A stretch of 35,258 nt of DNA from Alphaproteobacteria bacterium (GCA_023252275.1 JAHHGO010000006.1:1-35258), one strand, 5' to 3'; counted from the first letter of the stretch, positions 1 through 10,063 are shown. The notes: generated by a model from the sequence alone, not told the origin. A program made the numbers and translations.

Positions 1-5
1 AGGAT

Positions 6-353
6 ATGGTGGGCGAAGAGGTGTTCGCCAATTTTGATGCGGCCATTACGGCCCGTCAGGCCGCCGGGCAGATTATGGAAACCCGGCTGGCCGCGATCAG
101 CGAGGCGCGCATCACGCATGCCGCATTGCGTGGTAAAGTGGCCGAAGTCACCGTCAAATTCACCGCCGATCTGGTGTCCTGCGTCAAAAACGCCGCGGGC
201 GATCTGGTGCAGGGCCATCCCAGCCTGCCGCAGCAGGTTTCGGAATATTGGACATTCGCGCGCGATACGGCGCAGGACGATCCCAACTGGTCGCTGATTG
301 CAACCTCGGCTGACGCCCTGTCTGATGCCCCTAACGCCGCGCCAAAAGATTAA
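6..353 (+). CDS. Tim44-like domain protein, C-terminal part (probably truncated by window edge)
   Basis: Protein resembles the C-terminal Tim44-like domain (FANFDAAITARQAAGQIMETRLAAISEARITHAAL...VKFTADLVSCVKNAAGDLVQG); sits upstream of mltA as in other alphaproteobacteria; ORF likely extends upstream of the window. Confidence 0.7.
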   Translation: MVGEEVFANFDAAITARQAAGQIMETRLAAISEARITHAALRGKVAEVTVKFTADLVSCVKNAAGDLVQGHPSLPQQVSEYWTFARDTAQDDPNWSLIATSADALSDAPNAAPKD

Positions 354-1590
354 TCTCGCGCTGGCGCTGGCCGGCGCGCTGGTGACGGGCGCGCTGGCGG
401 GTTTTTTCGCGGGGCCGGCGGTGCGGGATCTTATTGCCGGATATTTGCGCGCCGCTCCCGACAGGCTCGTTCTTGTACAGAGCGATTATGACAGGCTGCC
501 AGGATGGAAAGAGGATCCGCTCGATGGCGTCGCCGGGGCGTTTGGCCGGTCCTGCAAAATCTTCAGGGCGCACAAGCCGGACCGGCCCGTTGGCCCGCAA
601 GGCCGATTTGGTCAGGCGCGGGACTGGGTCAGTGTCTGTGACCGGCTGGCGGCATTACCCCCAGATGTCTCAGCCAGCCAATTACAGATTTTCTTTGAAC
701 AGAATTTTGTTCCGCTGGCTCTGCGCAATCATCAGCAGGAAACTGGAAAATTCACCGGCTATTATGAACCGGAATTGCGCGGTAGCCTGCAACGGCAGGG
801 GGCGTATCAAACGGCGCTGCTGGCGGCGCCCAGAGATCTGGTCAGCGTAAATCTGGGCGAGTTCAATCCCAAATGGCGCGGTCAGCGCATTGCCGGGCGG
901 GTCAGGGGCGGGCGGTTGCAACCCTTGCAGGCGCGCGCCGAAATTGCCGCGGGCGCGCTGGATGCGGAAAAACTGCAATTGCTCTATGTCGATGATCCGG
1001 TCGATGCGTTCTTTCTGCATATTCAGGGATCGGGGCGTGTGCGGCTCGATGACGGCAGGGTGATCCGCATGGGTTATGCAGGGCAGAACGGCCATCCCTA
1101 TGTGGCGATCGGCAAAACACTGGTTGAGAGAGGCGCGCTGACCCGCGAAAATGTTTCCATGCAATCGATCCGCGCCTGGCTTGCGGCGCATCCCGCCGAA
1201 CGGGATGCGATCATGGCCGAAAATCCGTCTTATGTGTTTTTTCGCATTCTTGAGGGCGGCGATCCCGAACTGGGGCCGCCCGGCGCGCAGAATGTGCCCC
1301 TGACGCCCGGGCGCAGCCTGGCGGTAGATGCGGATTTTATGGCGCTGGGTCTGCCGCTATGGCTGGACGCCACCGCGCCCAGCGGGAAAAATGGCGAGCT
1401 GCAACCCTTTCGGCGTTTAATGGTGGCGCAGGATACCGGCGGCGCTATTCGCGGCCCGGTGCGCGGCGACGTGTTCTGGGGCTTTGGCGAACAGGCCGCC
1501 GCCACCGCCGGGCGCATGAACGCGGAAGGGCGTTTATACGTTCTGCTGCCGCGCGGTGTCGCGGAAAAAGCCCTTCAGGAAAGAAAATAA
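325..1590 (+). CDS. mltA: Membrane-bound lytic murein transglycosylase A (MltA)
   Basis: FTGYYEPELRGS motif, 'DAFFLHIQGSGRVRLDDG', and C-terminal 3D-like 'VAQDTGGAIRGPVRGDVFWGFG'; N-terminal hydrophobic segment. ORF open from 298, start 325 more plausible. Confidence 0.93.
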   Translation: MPLTPRQKINLALALAGALVTGALAGFFAGPAVRDLIAGYLRAAPDRLVLVQSDYDRLPGWKEDPLDGVAGAFGRSCKIFRAHKPDRPVGPQGRFGQARDWVSVCDRLAALPPDVSASQLQIFFEQNFVPLALRNHQQETGKFTGYYEPELRGSLQRQGAYQTALLAAPRDLVSVNLGEFNPKWRGQRIAGRVRGGRLQPLQARAEIAAGALDAEKLQLLYVDDPVDAFFLHIQGSGRVRLDDGRVIRMGYAGQNGHPYVAIGKTLVERGALTRENVSMQSIRAWLAAHPAERDAIMAENPSYVFFRILEGGDPELGPPGAQNVPLTPGRSLAVDADFMALGLPLWLDATAPSGKNGELQPFRRLMVAQDTGGAIRGPVRGDVFWGFGEQAAATAGRMNAEGRLYVLLPRGVAEKALQERK

Positions 1591-1591
1591 T

Positions 1592-2329
1592 ATGCCGCCA
1601 GCAAACCCGCATGTCGCATTGTTCGTCACTTGCCTGATTGATCTGTTCCGCCCGTCGGCGGCCTTTGCCGCAGTGAAATTATTGCAGGATGCGGGGTGCC
1701 GGGTCAGTGTGCCGGAACTGCAGACCTGTTGCGGCCAGCCCGCCTATAATTCCGGCGACAAAGCGGGCGCGGCGGCGCTCGCGGCGCAAACCATCCGTCA
1801 CCTGATGGAATATGATTATGTGGTGATCCCCAGCGGTTCGTGCGCCGCGATGATCAAACACCATTATCCCCCGCTGCTGGCGGATGATGCGGCGCGCGCC
1901 GTGGCGGAGAAAACATTTGAGCTGACGCAGTTTTTGCATGATGTGATGCGCTATAGACCCGCGGTAAAGACAGATGAAAAACTCACTTATCTGGATAGCT
2001 GTTCGGGCCTGCGCGAACTGGGCATTCAGGCGCAGCCGCGCGCATTGTTGCAATCGCCCATTCTGGAAAATGACGATGCGGAAAGCTGTTGCGGTTTTGG
2101 CGGCACGTTCTGCGTCAAATATACGGATGTTTCCACGGCGATTGCCGACAAGAAGCTGAATAAATTTGCCGCCACCGGCGCTGCGCTGGTAACCGGCGGC
2201 GATCTGGGCTGCCTGATGCATCTGGCCGGGCGCGCGGCGCGGCGCGGCATGGCGCTGCAATTCCGGCATGTGGCGGAAGTGCTGGCGGGCGATATGGACA
2301 TACCTGCCATCGCAGGCGGAGATAAATAG
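1592..2329 (+). CDS. lutA: LutA/YkgE-type (Fe-S)-binding protein, lactate utilisation
   Basis: Duplicated CCG motifs (ELQTCCGQPAYNSGD; ESCCGFGGTFCVKY), start 1 nt after the mltA stop, followed by lutB and lutC homologs. Confidence 0.9.
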   Translation: MPPANPHVALFVTCLIDLFRPSAAFAAVKLLQDAGCRVSVPELQTCCGQPAYNSGDKAGAAALAAQTIRHLMEYDYVVIPSGSCAAMIKHHYPPLLADDAARAVAEKTFELTQFLHDVMRYRPAVKTDEKLTYLDSCSGLRELGIQAQPRALLQSPILENDDAESCCGFGGTFCVKYTDVSTAIADKKLNKFAATGAALVTGGDLGCLMHLAGRAARRGMALQFRHVAEVLAGDMDIPAIAGGDK

Positions 2330-3754
2330 ATGCAGCGCCGCCCGTCTGCGTTTAACGCCAATGCCGCCGAGGCGCTGCTGGATGCGGATTTGCAGCGCGC
2401 GCTTGGCGCCGCCGAGGCGGGCTTTGGGCTTAAGCGCCGCAAGGCCATTACCGGACTGCCGGAATTTGACGCGTTGTGCGATCAGGCGGCCAGCATCAAG
2501 GATCATGTGCTGGATAATCTGGATATTTATCTGGAACGATTCGAGGCGCAGGTTTTCGCCAGCGGCGGCATGGTGCATTGGTGCGAGGATGCGCAAGCGG
2601 CGCGGGAAATCATTCTGAAGCTGTGTCAATCCGTGAACGCCAAAATGGTGACCAAGGGCAAAAGCATGGTGGCCGAGGAAATCGGCCTTAACCCGTTTCT
2701 GGAAGCCAATAATATAAAGCCGGTGGAAACCGATCTGGGCGAATATATTATTCAGCTGGCGGATGAACCCCCAAGTCACATTATCGGCCCCGCCCTGCAT
2801 AAAACCAAAGATCAGGTGTCGGATCTGTTTCATGCGCATCATCCCGCTCTGGGCTATCCGGAGCGGCTGAGCGAAGGCGAGGCGCTGGTGGGCGAGGCGC
2901 GCGCCATTCTTCGCCGGCAATATTTGCAGGCCGATGCCGGCATTACCGGCGCCAATTTCCTGATCGCCGAAACCGGATCAACGGTCATTGTCACCAATGA
3001 AGGCAATGGCGATATGACGCAGATATTTCCGCGCATGCATATTGTCATCGCCAGCATTGAAAAGATTGTCCCGACGCTGGAAGACGCCGCTACCTTGTTG
3101 CGGGTACTGGCGCGCTCGGCGACGGGACAGGAAATGTCCGTATACACCACATTTTCGACGGGGCCAAAACGCCGCGGTGACGCCGATGGCCCGGAACAGT
3201 TTCATGTGGTGATGCTGGATAATGGGCGCAGCGAACTGCTGGGTGGTAATCAGCGCGATATTCTGCGCTGCATCCGCTGCGGGGCCTGCATGAATAACTG
3301 CCCGGTCTATATGGCGGCGGGCGGCCATGCCTATGGCGCGACCTATATGGGGCCGATGGGTTCGGTGCTGACGCCGCATTTTTCGGGACTGAAGGCGGCG
3401 CAGGCGCTGCCTTTCGCTTCAACCTTCTGCGGCAAATGCGAGGCCGTGTGCCCGATGCGCATTCCGCTGCCGCGCCTGATGCGCGATCTGCGCGCAGAGG
3501 CGCATGCGGCGCGCATCACGCCTGCGCGCGAACGGCTGTGGCTGGCGCTGTGGGCCTGGGTGGCGGGGCGCCCGCAATTATATCACCGGCTGAGCGGCTG
3601 GGGATTGCCGGTGCTGAAATTTCTGGCGCGCGGGCGCGGGCGTTTTGCCTGGCTGCCGCTGGCCGGCGGCTGGACCCGCACACGCGATTTTCCGGCCCCG
3701 CCCGGCAAAAGCTTTATGGCGCAATGGGCCGCGCGAAAGAAGCCCGGATCATGA
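2330..3754 (+). CDS. lutB: LutB-type iron-sulfur protein, lactate utilisation
   Basis: LUD domain plus two 4Fe-4S motifs (CIRCGACMNNCPVY; CGKCEAVCPMRIPL). Confidence 0.92.
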   Translation: MQRRPSAFNANAAEALLDADLQRALGAAEAGFGLKRRKAITGLPEFDALCDQAASIKDHVLDNLDIYLERFEAQVFASGGMVHWCEDAQAAREIILKLCQSVNAKMVTKGKSMVAEEIGLNPFLEANNIKPVETDLGEYIIQLADEPPSHIIGPALHKTKDQVSDLFHAHHPALGYPERLSEGEALVGEARAILRRQYLQADAGITGANFLIAETGSTVIVTNEGNGDMTQIFPRMHIVIASIEKIVPTLEDAATLLRVLARSATGQEMSVYTTFSTGPKRRGDADGPEQFHVVMLDNGRSELLGGNQRDILRCIRCGACMNNCPVYMAAGGHAYGATYMGPMGSVLTPHFSGLKAAQALPFASTFCGKCEAVCPMRIPLPRLMRDLRAEAHAARITPARERLWLALWAWVAGRPQLYHRLSGWGLPVLKFLARGRGRFAWLPLAGGWTRTRDFPAPPGKSFMAQWAARKKPGS

Positions 3755-4428
3755 GCGAACAACGCATCGCCATTATCGGGCGCATTCGCGCCGCGCATGC
3801 GGCCCGCAATATTGCCTCAAGCGAATCGGATGTGACGGCGCGGCTGCAGGCGCGCGCGCGCAATCTGGTGCCGCAACGCGGCCAGCTTACCGGCGATGCG
3901 TTGCGCGCGCAGTTTCTGAATTTTGCGGTGAAAAGCCAGGCCAGTGTGGCCGTGGCGGCCTTGGCGCGGGATGTGCCTGCGGCGATAGGCGATTATCTGA
4001 TGGCGCATCAACTTGCCGGGCCGGTGCGCCTGTCGGGCGATGGCTGGCTGGCGGGGATGCCCTGGGACAGGATTGCGGCTTATCAGCCCGCCCCGGGCGC
4101 GGTGATGGAAACGGATGGCGCGGGAGTGAGTGTGGCGCTGTGCGGCATTGCCGAAACAGCGACCTTGATGCTGACCTCGGGCCCCGATGCGCCGAGCGCG
4201 CTGAACTTTCTGCCGCCCGTGCATTTTATTGCGCTGCGCGCCGCTGATATTGTCGGCGCGCTGGAAGATGGCTGGGCGCGGTTGCGGCTGTCGGGCAATG
4301 GGCAAATGCCGCGCACGGTCAATCTGATCACCGGGCCGTCGCGCACCGCCGATATTGCGCAGACCATGTATATGGGCGCGCATGGGCCCAAGCGCCTGCA
4401 TGTGATTGTGGTGGAAGATGATGGCTAG
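3751..4428 (+). CDS. lutC: LutC-type LUD domain protein
   Basis: LUD-domain C-terminus (TATLMLTSGPDAPSALNFLPPVHFIAL...NLITGPSRTADIAQTMYMGAHGPKRLHVIVV); ATG at 3751 overlaps lutB stop by 4 nt. Confidence 0.88.
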   Translation: MSEQRIAIIGRIRAAHAARNIASSESDVTARLQARARNLVPQRGQLTGDALRAQFLNFAVKSQASVAVAALARDVPAAIGDYLMAHQLAGPVRLSGDGWLAGMPWDRIAAYQPAPGAVMETDGAGVSVALCGIAETATLMLTSGPDAPSALNFLPPVHFIALRAADIVGALEDGWARLRLSGNGQMPRTVNLITGPSRTADIAQTMYMGAHGPKRLHVIVVEDDG

Positions 4429-5041
4429 ATCGGGATCCGGGCCACGTAAACCGCGCGCGCCGACAGACAGCGAAAGTGAACTGTTCACCAAAGTGGTGGC
4501 GGGCGCGAAGCCGCTGCGCAAACGCCCCGGCGTGCCGCCAGCCGTGCTTGAGGCGCTCAGCCAGCCGCGAAAATTCATCCCGCAAATTCGCCCGATCACG
4601 CATCCCCCGATTGAAGACCGGCCCGCGCCCGCCATTCAGGCCAGGGATCGCGCGGCCATCAGCGCCATGGATGGGCGCAATGCCGAACGGCTGATCAAGG
4701 GGCGGCTTGAAATTGAAGCGCGGCTCGATCTGCACGGCCACCGTCAGGATATGGCGCAGCGCGAACTGGCGGATTTCATCCGCCGCAATCATTCCTATGG
4801 CAAACGCTGCGTGCTGGTGATTACCGGCAAGGGCCGGTCGCGTAAGAACCGGGCGGAGGCGGAACCTGCTGAAACGGGACGCTATGTCATACCGGAACGC
4901 AACGGCGTGCTGTTCGATCTGGTGCCTGAATGGCTGGCCGCGCCCAGCCTTGCGCCCTATGTGGTCGCGTTCTCGCCAGCCCAGCCCAAACATGGCGGCA
5001 GCGGCGCGCTCTATGTGTATTTAAGACGGGATCGCGGGTAG
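4418..5041 (+). CDS. Smr domain protein
   Basis: Smr motifs LDLHGHRQDMAQ and VLVITGKGRSR...; overlaps the lutC 3' end. Confidence 0.88.
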   Translation: MMARSGSGPRKPRAPTDSESELFTKVVAGAKPLRKRPGVPPAVLEALSQPRKFIPQIRPITHPPIEDRPAPAIQARDRAAISAMDGRNAERLIKGRLEIEARLDLHGHRQDMAQRELADFIRRNHSYGKRCVLVITGKGRSRKNRAEAEPAETGRYVIPERNGVLFDLVPEWLAAPSLAPYVVAFSPAQPKHGGSGALYVYLRRDRG

Positions 5042-5060
5042 GTTCGATTATTCAGTGCGC

Positions 5061-5180
5061 CACCCCCACCCCTATCCCCTCCCCACAGGGGGGAGGGGAA
5101 GAGTATGTCGAGCTTCCGCGTTAAAACCCTCCCCTTTGATGGGGAGGGTCGCCGCGCAGCGGCGGGGTGGGGTGAGAAAA
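5061..5180. repeat. Intergenic palindromic repeat element A (three consecutive hairpins)
   Basis: Perfect inverted repeats TCCCCTCCCC(5075-5084)/GGGGAGGGGA(5090-5099); ACCCTCCCC(5126-5134)/GGGGAGGGT(5141-5149); CGCCGC(5150-5155)/GCGGCG(5159-5164); outer C-rich/G-rich arms CACCCCCACCCC...GGGGTGGGGTG. Confidence 0.85.
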
Positions 5181-5191
5181 ACAATCCACCG

Positions 5192-5220
5192 CGATTCAAT
5201 CTAAAATCATCATGCTCTAG
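5192..5220 (+). promoter_or_regulatory. Conserved ~29-bp motif GATTCAATCTAAAATCATCATGCTCTAG upstream of accessory ORF
   Basis: Near-identical copy at 10078-10108; both directly follow a palindromic repeat and lie 14-22 nt before an ATG. Confidence 0.5.
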
Positions 5221-5234
5221 GGTCAGGCGACAAC

Positions 5235-6137
5235 ATGAAAAATGAAGAACTAGATAAAGTTGCCAACATGCTAGGATCATTGCTCCCGCATGTTGAGAAA
5301 ATTCAACAAATTAGCCCAACAACACATGGAATTTTTCGATCTGCAGTACGACTTGCAATAGTGAAAACTTATCAGTTTTCCCTTGCTGTGACTAAGAATT
5401 ATGATGAGCCATTTTTCTTAATGCCGACTCTAAGGGGCATCTGTGAAGACCTAATTGTTTTGTCGTTTTTATCAAATTTAGCGAATAAGGATGAAGTAGT
5501 TGAAATACTGCACAGCTTGGGTATTGCGGACGGAGTAGAACATCAGATCCCTTTTTTCACAACTGTGCGGCCAGAACAGCCGGTTGTTAAATTTAATAAA
5601 AAACATAAGGATCATTTAACGCAGCGTATGCGCAAGATCGCTGTCGCTAACGGCTGGGGTAAAAAGAGAGATCGCCTGCCAACATGTTATAAGATGGCGG
5701 AGGAATGTGGTCTATTACCACTATACGATTTCCTTTATGCAGCTACCTCAAAGTTTGTTCATTTTAGCCCTAACGTTCTTTTCAGAATGGGGTGGGCTGA
5801 ATTGGAGAAGAGCCAAAAGGAAACAGGTGAGACTGAGTACGTTTCATCCACTCAGCATTTCAAATATTATTACTCGTCGTTCGATCGAATTTATAGCTTG
5901 TATCTTCTAGTTCTTTTGTTGCGTAAGTTTATCGTCGAGTTTGATGAGAAGGTTGTCGTATCCGAAATACTTACCGAAATCAATGTTGAGATAAGGAAAG
6001 TAAATAGGTGGCCGGAGATTGTAACGTTTGAAGAACTAAATATTCCTCTCCCCAAAACGAGCGATAATATTAGCCCGTTAGCTGCAGCTTTATTGGGGCA
6101 TTACGATCCTCGCGATTCCATACCACCTACAAAATAA
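5235..6137 (+). CDS. Uncharacterised protein, tentatively DUF5677-like; compositionally atypical
   Basis: 300-aa ORF with markedly AT-richer codons than neighbours; ATRP-like '[13 protein letters not shown]' and '[13 protein letters not shown]' resemble DUF5677-type proteins (recognition by eye only). Confidence 0.6.
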   Translation: MKNEELDKVANMLGSLLPHVEKIQQISPTTHGIFRSAVRLAIVKTYQFSLAVTKNYDEPFFLMPTLRGICEDLIVLSFLSNLANKDEVVEILHSLGIADGVEHQIPFFTTVRPEQPVVKFNKKHKDHLTQRMRKIAVANGWGKKRDRLPTCYKMAEECGLLPLYDFLYAATSKFVHFSPNVLFRMGWAELEKSQKETGETEYVSSTQHFKYYYSSFDRIYSLYLLVLLLRKFIVEFDEKVVVSEILTEINVEIRKVNRWPEIVTFEELNIPLPKTSDNISPLAAALLGHYDPRDSIPPTK

Positions 6138-7461
6138 ACTTCGACAGATCCCGGTTTCTTGCCAGATCGCCAATGTGTTTTTCGACATAGGCGGCGTCGA
6201 TGGTCAGCGTGTCGCCGGCGCGGTCGGTGGCGGCGAAACTGATTTCGTCCAGCACCCGCTCCATCACCGTATGCAGGCGGCGCGCGCCGATATTTTCGAC
6301 ATTGCCATTGATCTCGACGGCGATGTCGGCAATGGCGTCGATGCCGTCACCGGTGAAATTCAGCGTCACCTGTTCGGTGGATAGCAGCGCGATATATTGT
6401 TTGATCAGGCTGCTTTCCGGCTCGGTCAGAATGCGGCGTATATCCTCGCGGCTGAGCGGTTTCAGCTCCACGCGGATGGGCAGGCGGCCCTGCAATTCGG
6501 GCAGCAGGTCGGAGGGTTTGGCGATATGAAACGCGCCCGATGCGATGAACAGAATATGTTCGGTGCGCACCGGGCCATGCTTGCAATTGATGGTTGTGCC
6601 TTCAATCAGCGGCAGCAGGTCGCGCTGCACGCCTTCGCGCGAAACATCCGCACCCTGACGTTCGGAACGCGCGCAGATCTTGTCGATTTCATCGAGAAAG
6701 ACAATGCCGTTATTTTCCACAGCATTTATCGCCTCGCGGATCAGCTGGTCCTGATCCAGCAGCTTGTCGCTTTCCTCGGCGATCAGCACCGCATAGCTGT
6801 CTTTCACCAGCATGCGTTTTTCCTGCGTTTGGCCGCCGCCCATCGCCTTGCCCAGCATGTCGCCAATATTGATCATGCCGATATTGGCGCCGGGCATGCC
6901 GGGAATTTCAAAGCTGGGAAATCCGCCGCCTGCACTGTTCACCCGGACGGCGATTTCCTTGTCGTCCATTTCGCCCGCGCGCAGGCGCTTGCGGAAACTG
7001 TCGCGGGTGGCGGCGCTGGCGTTTTCGCCGACCAGGCCATCCAGTACGCGTTCCTCGGCGGCCTGATGGGCGCGCGCCTCAACCTCCTTGCGCTTGCGGG
7101 TGCGCACCATGGAGATGGCCACTTCCACCAGATCGCGGATAATCTGTTCGACATCGCGCCCGACATAGCCGACCTCGGTGAATTTGGTGGCTTCGACCTT
7201 GATGAACGGGGCCTGCGCCAGCCTGGCCAGACGCCGCGAAATTTCGGTTTTGCCGACGCCGGTTGGCCCGATCATCAGAATATTTTTCGGCAGCACTTCC
7301 TCGCGCAGATCTTCGGGCAATTGCTGACGCCGCCAGCGATTGCGCAGCGCAATCGCCACCGCGCGCTTGGCGTCGTTCTGGCCGACAATGAAACGGTCAA
7401 GTTCAGAGACGATTTCACGCGGGGTGAAGGCGGATAGGGTTTCGGTGCTGACGGCGTCCAT
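6127..7461 (-). CDS. hslU: ATP-dependent protease ATPase subunit HslU
   Basis: [34 protein letters not shown]; Walker [10 protein letters not shown]; conserved C-terminus DLSKFIL. Confidence 0.98.
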   Translation of the reverse strand: MDAVSTETLSAFTPREIVSELDRFIVGQNDAKRAVAIALRNRWRRQQLPEDLREEVLPKNILMIGPTGVGKTEISRRLARLAQAPFIKVEATKFTEVGYVGRDVEQIIRDLVEVAISMVRTRKRKEVEARAHQAAEERVLDGLVGENASAATRDSFRKRLRAGEMDDKEIAVRVNSAGGGFPSFEIPGMPGANIGMINIGDMLGKAMGGGQTQEKRMLVKDSYAVLIAEESDKLLDQDQLIREAINAVENNGIVFLDEIDKICARSERQGADVSREGVQRDLLPLIEGTTINCKHGPVRTEHILFIASGAFHIAKPSDLLPELQGRLPIRVELKPLSREDIRRILTEPESSLIKQYIALLSTEQVTLNFTGDGIDAIADIAVEINGNVENIGARRLHTVMERVLDEISFAATDRAGDTLTIDAAYVEKHIGDLARNRDLSKFIL

Positions 7462-7463
7462 GA

Positions 7464-8036
7464 TTAGTTCCCGGCCGGTTTCGGCAATGTTTCCAGGGTC
7501 AGGCTGCTATTGGTGTAAATGCAGATCTGCGCGGCAATGGCCATCGAACGGCGAACGATTTCTTCCGCCGGAAGGTCCATCTCCAGCAGGGCCAGCGCCG
7601 CCGCCTGGGCATAGGCCCCGCCTGAGCCGATGCCGATAACGCCCTTTTCCGGCTCCAGCACATCGCCGGTGCCGGTCAGGACTAAACTTACATCTTTGTC
7701 AGCAACAATCATCATGGCTTCCAGCCGCCGCAAATAGCGGTCGGTGCGCCAGTCCTTGGCCATTTCCACCGCGGCGCGGGTCAATTGGCCGGGAAACTGC
7801 TCCAATTTTCCCTCCAGACGCTCAAACAGGGTCATGGCGTCGGCGGTTGCGCCTGCAAAACCGGCAATCACGCCACCGGAACCCAGCGGGCGCACTTTGC
7901 GGGCATTGGCTTTGATGACGATATTTCCAAGCGTGACCTGTCCGTCTCCGGCTATGGCGACAACGCCGTTTTTGCGGACAGAAAGAATGGTGGTGCCATG
8001 CCAGCCGGTGGGATCGAATTGTGGGGGATGTGTCAT
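7464..8036 (-). CDS. hslV: ATP-dependent protease subunit HslV
   Basis: [29 protein letters not shown]...; adjacent to hslU. Start taken at [16 protein letters not shown]; preceding Met/Thr has catalytic Thr in WHGTT. Confidence 0.96.
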   Translation of the reverse strand: MTHPPQFDPTGWHGTTILSVRKNGVVAIAGDGQVTLGNIVIKANARKVRPLGSGGVIAGFAGATADAMTLFERLEGKLEQFPGQLTRAAVEMAKDWRTDRYLRRLEAMMIVADKDVSLVLTGTGDVLEPEKGVIGIGSGGAYAQAAALALLEMDLPAEEIVRRSMAIAAQICIYTNSSLTLETLPKPAGN

Positions 8037-8154
8037 CGCGGAAATAAACCAATTCGTTAAACAGACCTGACATAAACATGCAGGCGGTATTGTACAATAG
8101 CTTGCAACACCTGCTAAAAGGGCGCGGTATTTACAGAAGTCCACAGGAGACATC

Positions 8155-8754
8155 ATGCGCACCGCAACTGTTTCGCGCAAAACCAAGGAAACCCAGATCA
8201 TCGCCACCGTCAATCTGGACGGGACCGGGCGCTATAATGTCGCGACCGGCATCGGGTTTCTGGATCATATGCTGGAGCAGCTTTCGCGCCATTCGCTGAT
8301 CGATCTGGATGTGCAGGCGGCGGGCGATCTGCATATTGATTTTCACCACACAACCGAAGACACCGGCATTGCCATCGGCGAGGCGGTGGCGCAGGCGCTG
8401 GGCGCGCGGATTGGCATAAGGCGCTATGGCCAGGCTGTCATTCCGATGGATGAAACCTGCACCGAGGTGGCGCTGGATCTGTCGAACCGGCCCTATCTGG
8501 TGTGGAAAGTCGCCTTTTCCAAGCCCAAACTGGGCGAAATGGATACGGAACTGTTCAAGGAATGGTTTCAGGCCTTTGCCCAGGCGGCAGGGGCGACGCT
8601 GCATGTCGAGAACCGCTATGGCGAGAATAATCACCATATTGTCGAGTCCTGTTATAAGGGGCTGGCCCGGGCGCTGCGTCAGGCGGTCGAGATCGATCCG
8701 CGCGGCGGCGCCGCGGTTCCTTCAACCAAAGGCACGTTAAGCGGCAGTCTGTGA
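8155..8754 (+). CDS. hisB: Imidazoleglycerol-phosphate dehydratase
   Basis: [73 protein letters not shown]. Confidence 0.98.
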   Translation: MRTATVSRKTKETQIIATVNLDGTGRYNVATGIGFLDHMLEQLSRHSLIDLDVQAAGDLHIDFHHTTEDTGIAIGEAVAQALGARIGIRRYGQAVIPMDETCTEVALDLSNRPYLVWKVAFSKPKLGEMDTELFKEWFQAFAQAAGATLHVENRYGENNHHIVESCYKGLARALRQAVEIDPRGGAAVPSTKGTLSGSL

Positions 8755-8775
8755 CCTGAAGATGCGGGCATCAAT

Positions 8776-9258
8776 ATGCAGATTTTTTCAATTTTAGAAC
8801 CGGCGCGCGGGCCCGTGCGGCCCGATGATCCGCGGAGCGTGATCTTCCTGAAGGAAGGCTTTTGCTGGCCCGCGCTTTTCGTGCCTCTGCTCTGGATGCT
8901 GTATCATCGCATGTGGCTGGTGGCGGGCGCCTATATTGGCATGTCCGCGCTGGTGGCGCTGCTGGGTCAGCTTTTGGGCACGCAGGAAACACCTGCCGCC
9001 ATTATCGGGCTGGGATTTGGATTGATTATCGCCTTTGAAGCGGCTGGTATCCGGCGCTGGCATTTGCAGCGCAACGGCTATCGTCAGGTGGCGTCTGTTG
9101 CCGCGAAAAATCTGCCGCTGGCCGAGGCGCGCTATTTTGCCGAAAAGCCCGAAGCGAATACGCCCGGATTGCCGCTGCGCCAGAGCGCCAGCGCGGCGAG
9201 CGAAAAACAGCGCGCCGTGACGGGCTGGGGGTTTATGGCGCCGGATGCGCAGCGGTGA
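8776..9258 (+). CDS. DUF2628-type membrane protein in his cluster
   Basis: Hydrophobic protein ([24 protein letters not shown]) between hisB and hisH, a recognised alphaproteobacterial arrangement. Confidence 0.75.
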   Translation: MQIFSILEPARGPVRPDDPRSVIFLKEGFCWPALFVPLLWMLYHRMWLVAGAYIGMSALVALLGQLLGTQETPAAIIGLGFGLIIAFEAAGIRRWHLQRNGYRQVASVAAKNLPLAEARYFAEKPEANTPGLPLRQSASAASEKQRAVTGWGFMAPDAQR

Positions 9259-9926
9259 AACTCGTCATCATCAATTATGGCTCGGGCAATCTGCGTTCTG
9301 TGGCGAAAGCGTTTGAACGCGCCGCCGGCGATTGCGGCTGGGCCGGGCGGATTGTAGTCAGCGAGGATCCCGCTCAGGTGCGCGATGCGGATTATATTGT
9401 GTTGCCGGGCGTTGGCGCCTTTGGCGATTGCGCGCGCGGCCTGCAGGCGCTGTCGGGAATGGATGCCGCCATGCAATATGCCGTCCGCGAGCAGAAGCGG
9501 CCATTTCTGGGCATTTGCGTCGGCATGCAGTTAATGGCGGATCGCGGCCTTGAACATGGCGTGCATCAGGGCCTGGGCTGGATAAATGGTGAAGTGGTTG
9601 AAATTGAACGCAGCGATCCGCAGAGTAAAATTCCGCTTATGGGCTGGAGAATTCCGCATATGGGCTGGAACACGCTGTCGCTGACCGGGACGGGCCGGGC
9701 GCATCCGGTGCTGCGAGGTCTGGCGGGCGGCGTGCATTGTTATTTTGTGCATTCCTATCATTTTGCCGCGGGCGATACGCGCGATGTTCTGGCCGAGACG
9801 GAATATGGCGGACGTCTGACGGCGGCGATAGGGCGCGACAATATGCTGGGGGTGCAGTTCCATCCGGAAAAAAGCCAGGCTGCCGGATTACGGCTGCTGG
9901 CGGATTTTCTGCGCTGGAAACCCTAG
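9255..9926 (+). CDS. hisH: Imidazole glycerol phosphate synthase subunit HisH
   Basis: [61 protein letters not shown]; overlaps previous ORF by 4 nt. Confidence 0.97.
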   Translation: MKLVIINYGSGNLRSVAKAFERAAGDCGWAGRIVVSEDPAQVRDADYIVLPGVGAFGDCARGLQALSGMDAAMQYAVREQKRPFLGICVGMQLMADRGLEHGVHQGLGWINGEVVEIERSDPQSKIPLMGWRIPHMGWNTLSLTGTGRAHPVLRGLAGGVHCYFVHSYHFAAGDTRDVLAETEYGGRLTAAIGRDNMLGVQFHPEKSQAAGLRLLADFLRWKP

Positions 9927-9962
9927 AGTAATATGACATCAGGTTTGTCCATATCCTTCTTC

Positions 9963-10063
9963 GTCATCGCGAGCCGCGCAGCGGCGTGGCGATCCAGAAG
10001 CCACAAACACAGGCATTACCGTGAGACTCTGGATTGCCGCGCCGCTGCGCTCCTCGCAATGAC
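9963..10063. repeat. Dispersed palindromic repeat element B
   Basis: Imperfect ~37-bp terminal inverted repeats: GTCATCGCGAGCCGCGCAGCGGCGTGGCGATCCAGA (from 9963) vs the reverse complement of CTCTGGATTGCCGCGCCGCTGCGCTCCTCGCAATGAC (10027-10063). Confidence 0.85.

Noticed and set aside
1679-2920. 413-aa minus-strand ORF antisense to lutA/lutB
   Set aside because: Antisense shadow of clear lutA/lutB genes; no recognisable domain.
6397-7437. 346-aa plus-strand ORF antisense to hslU
   Set aside because: Shadow ORF opposite a certain hslU gene.
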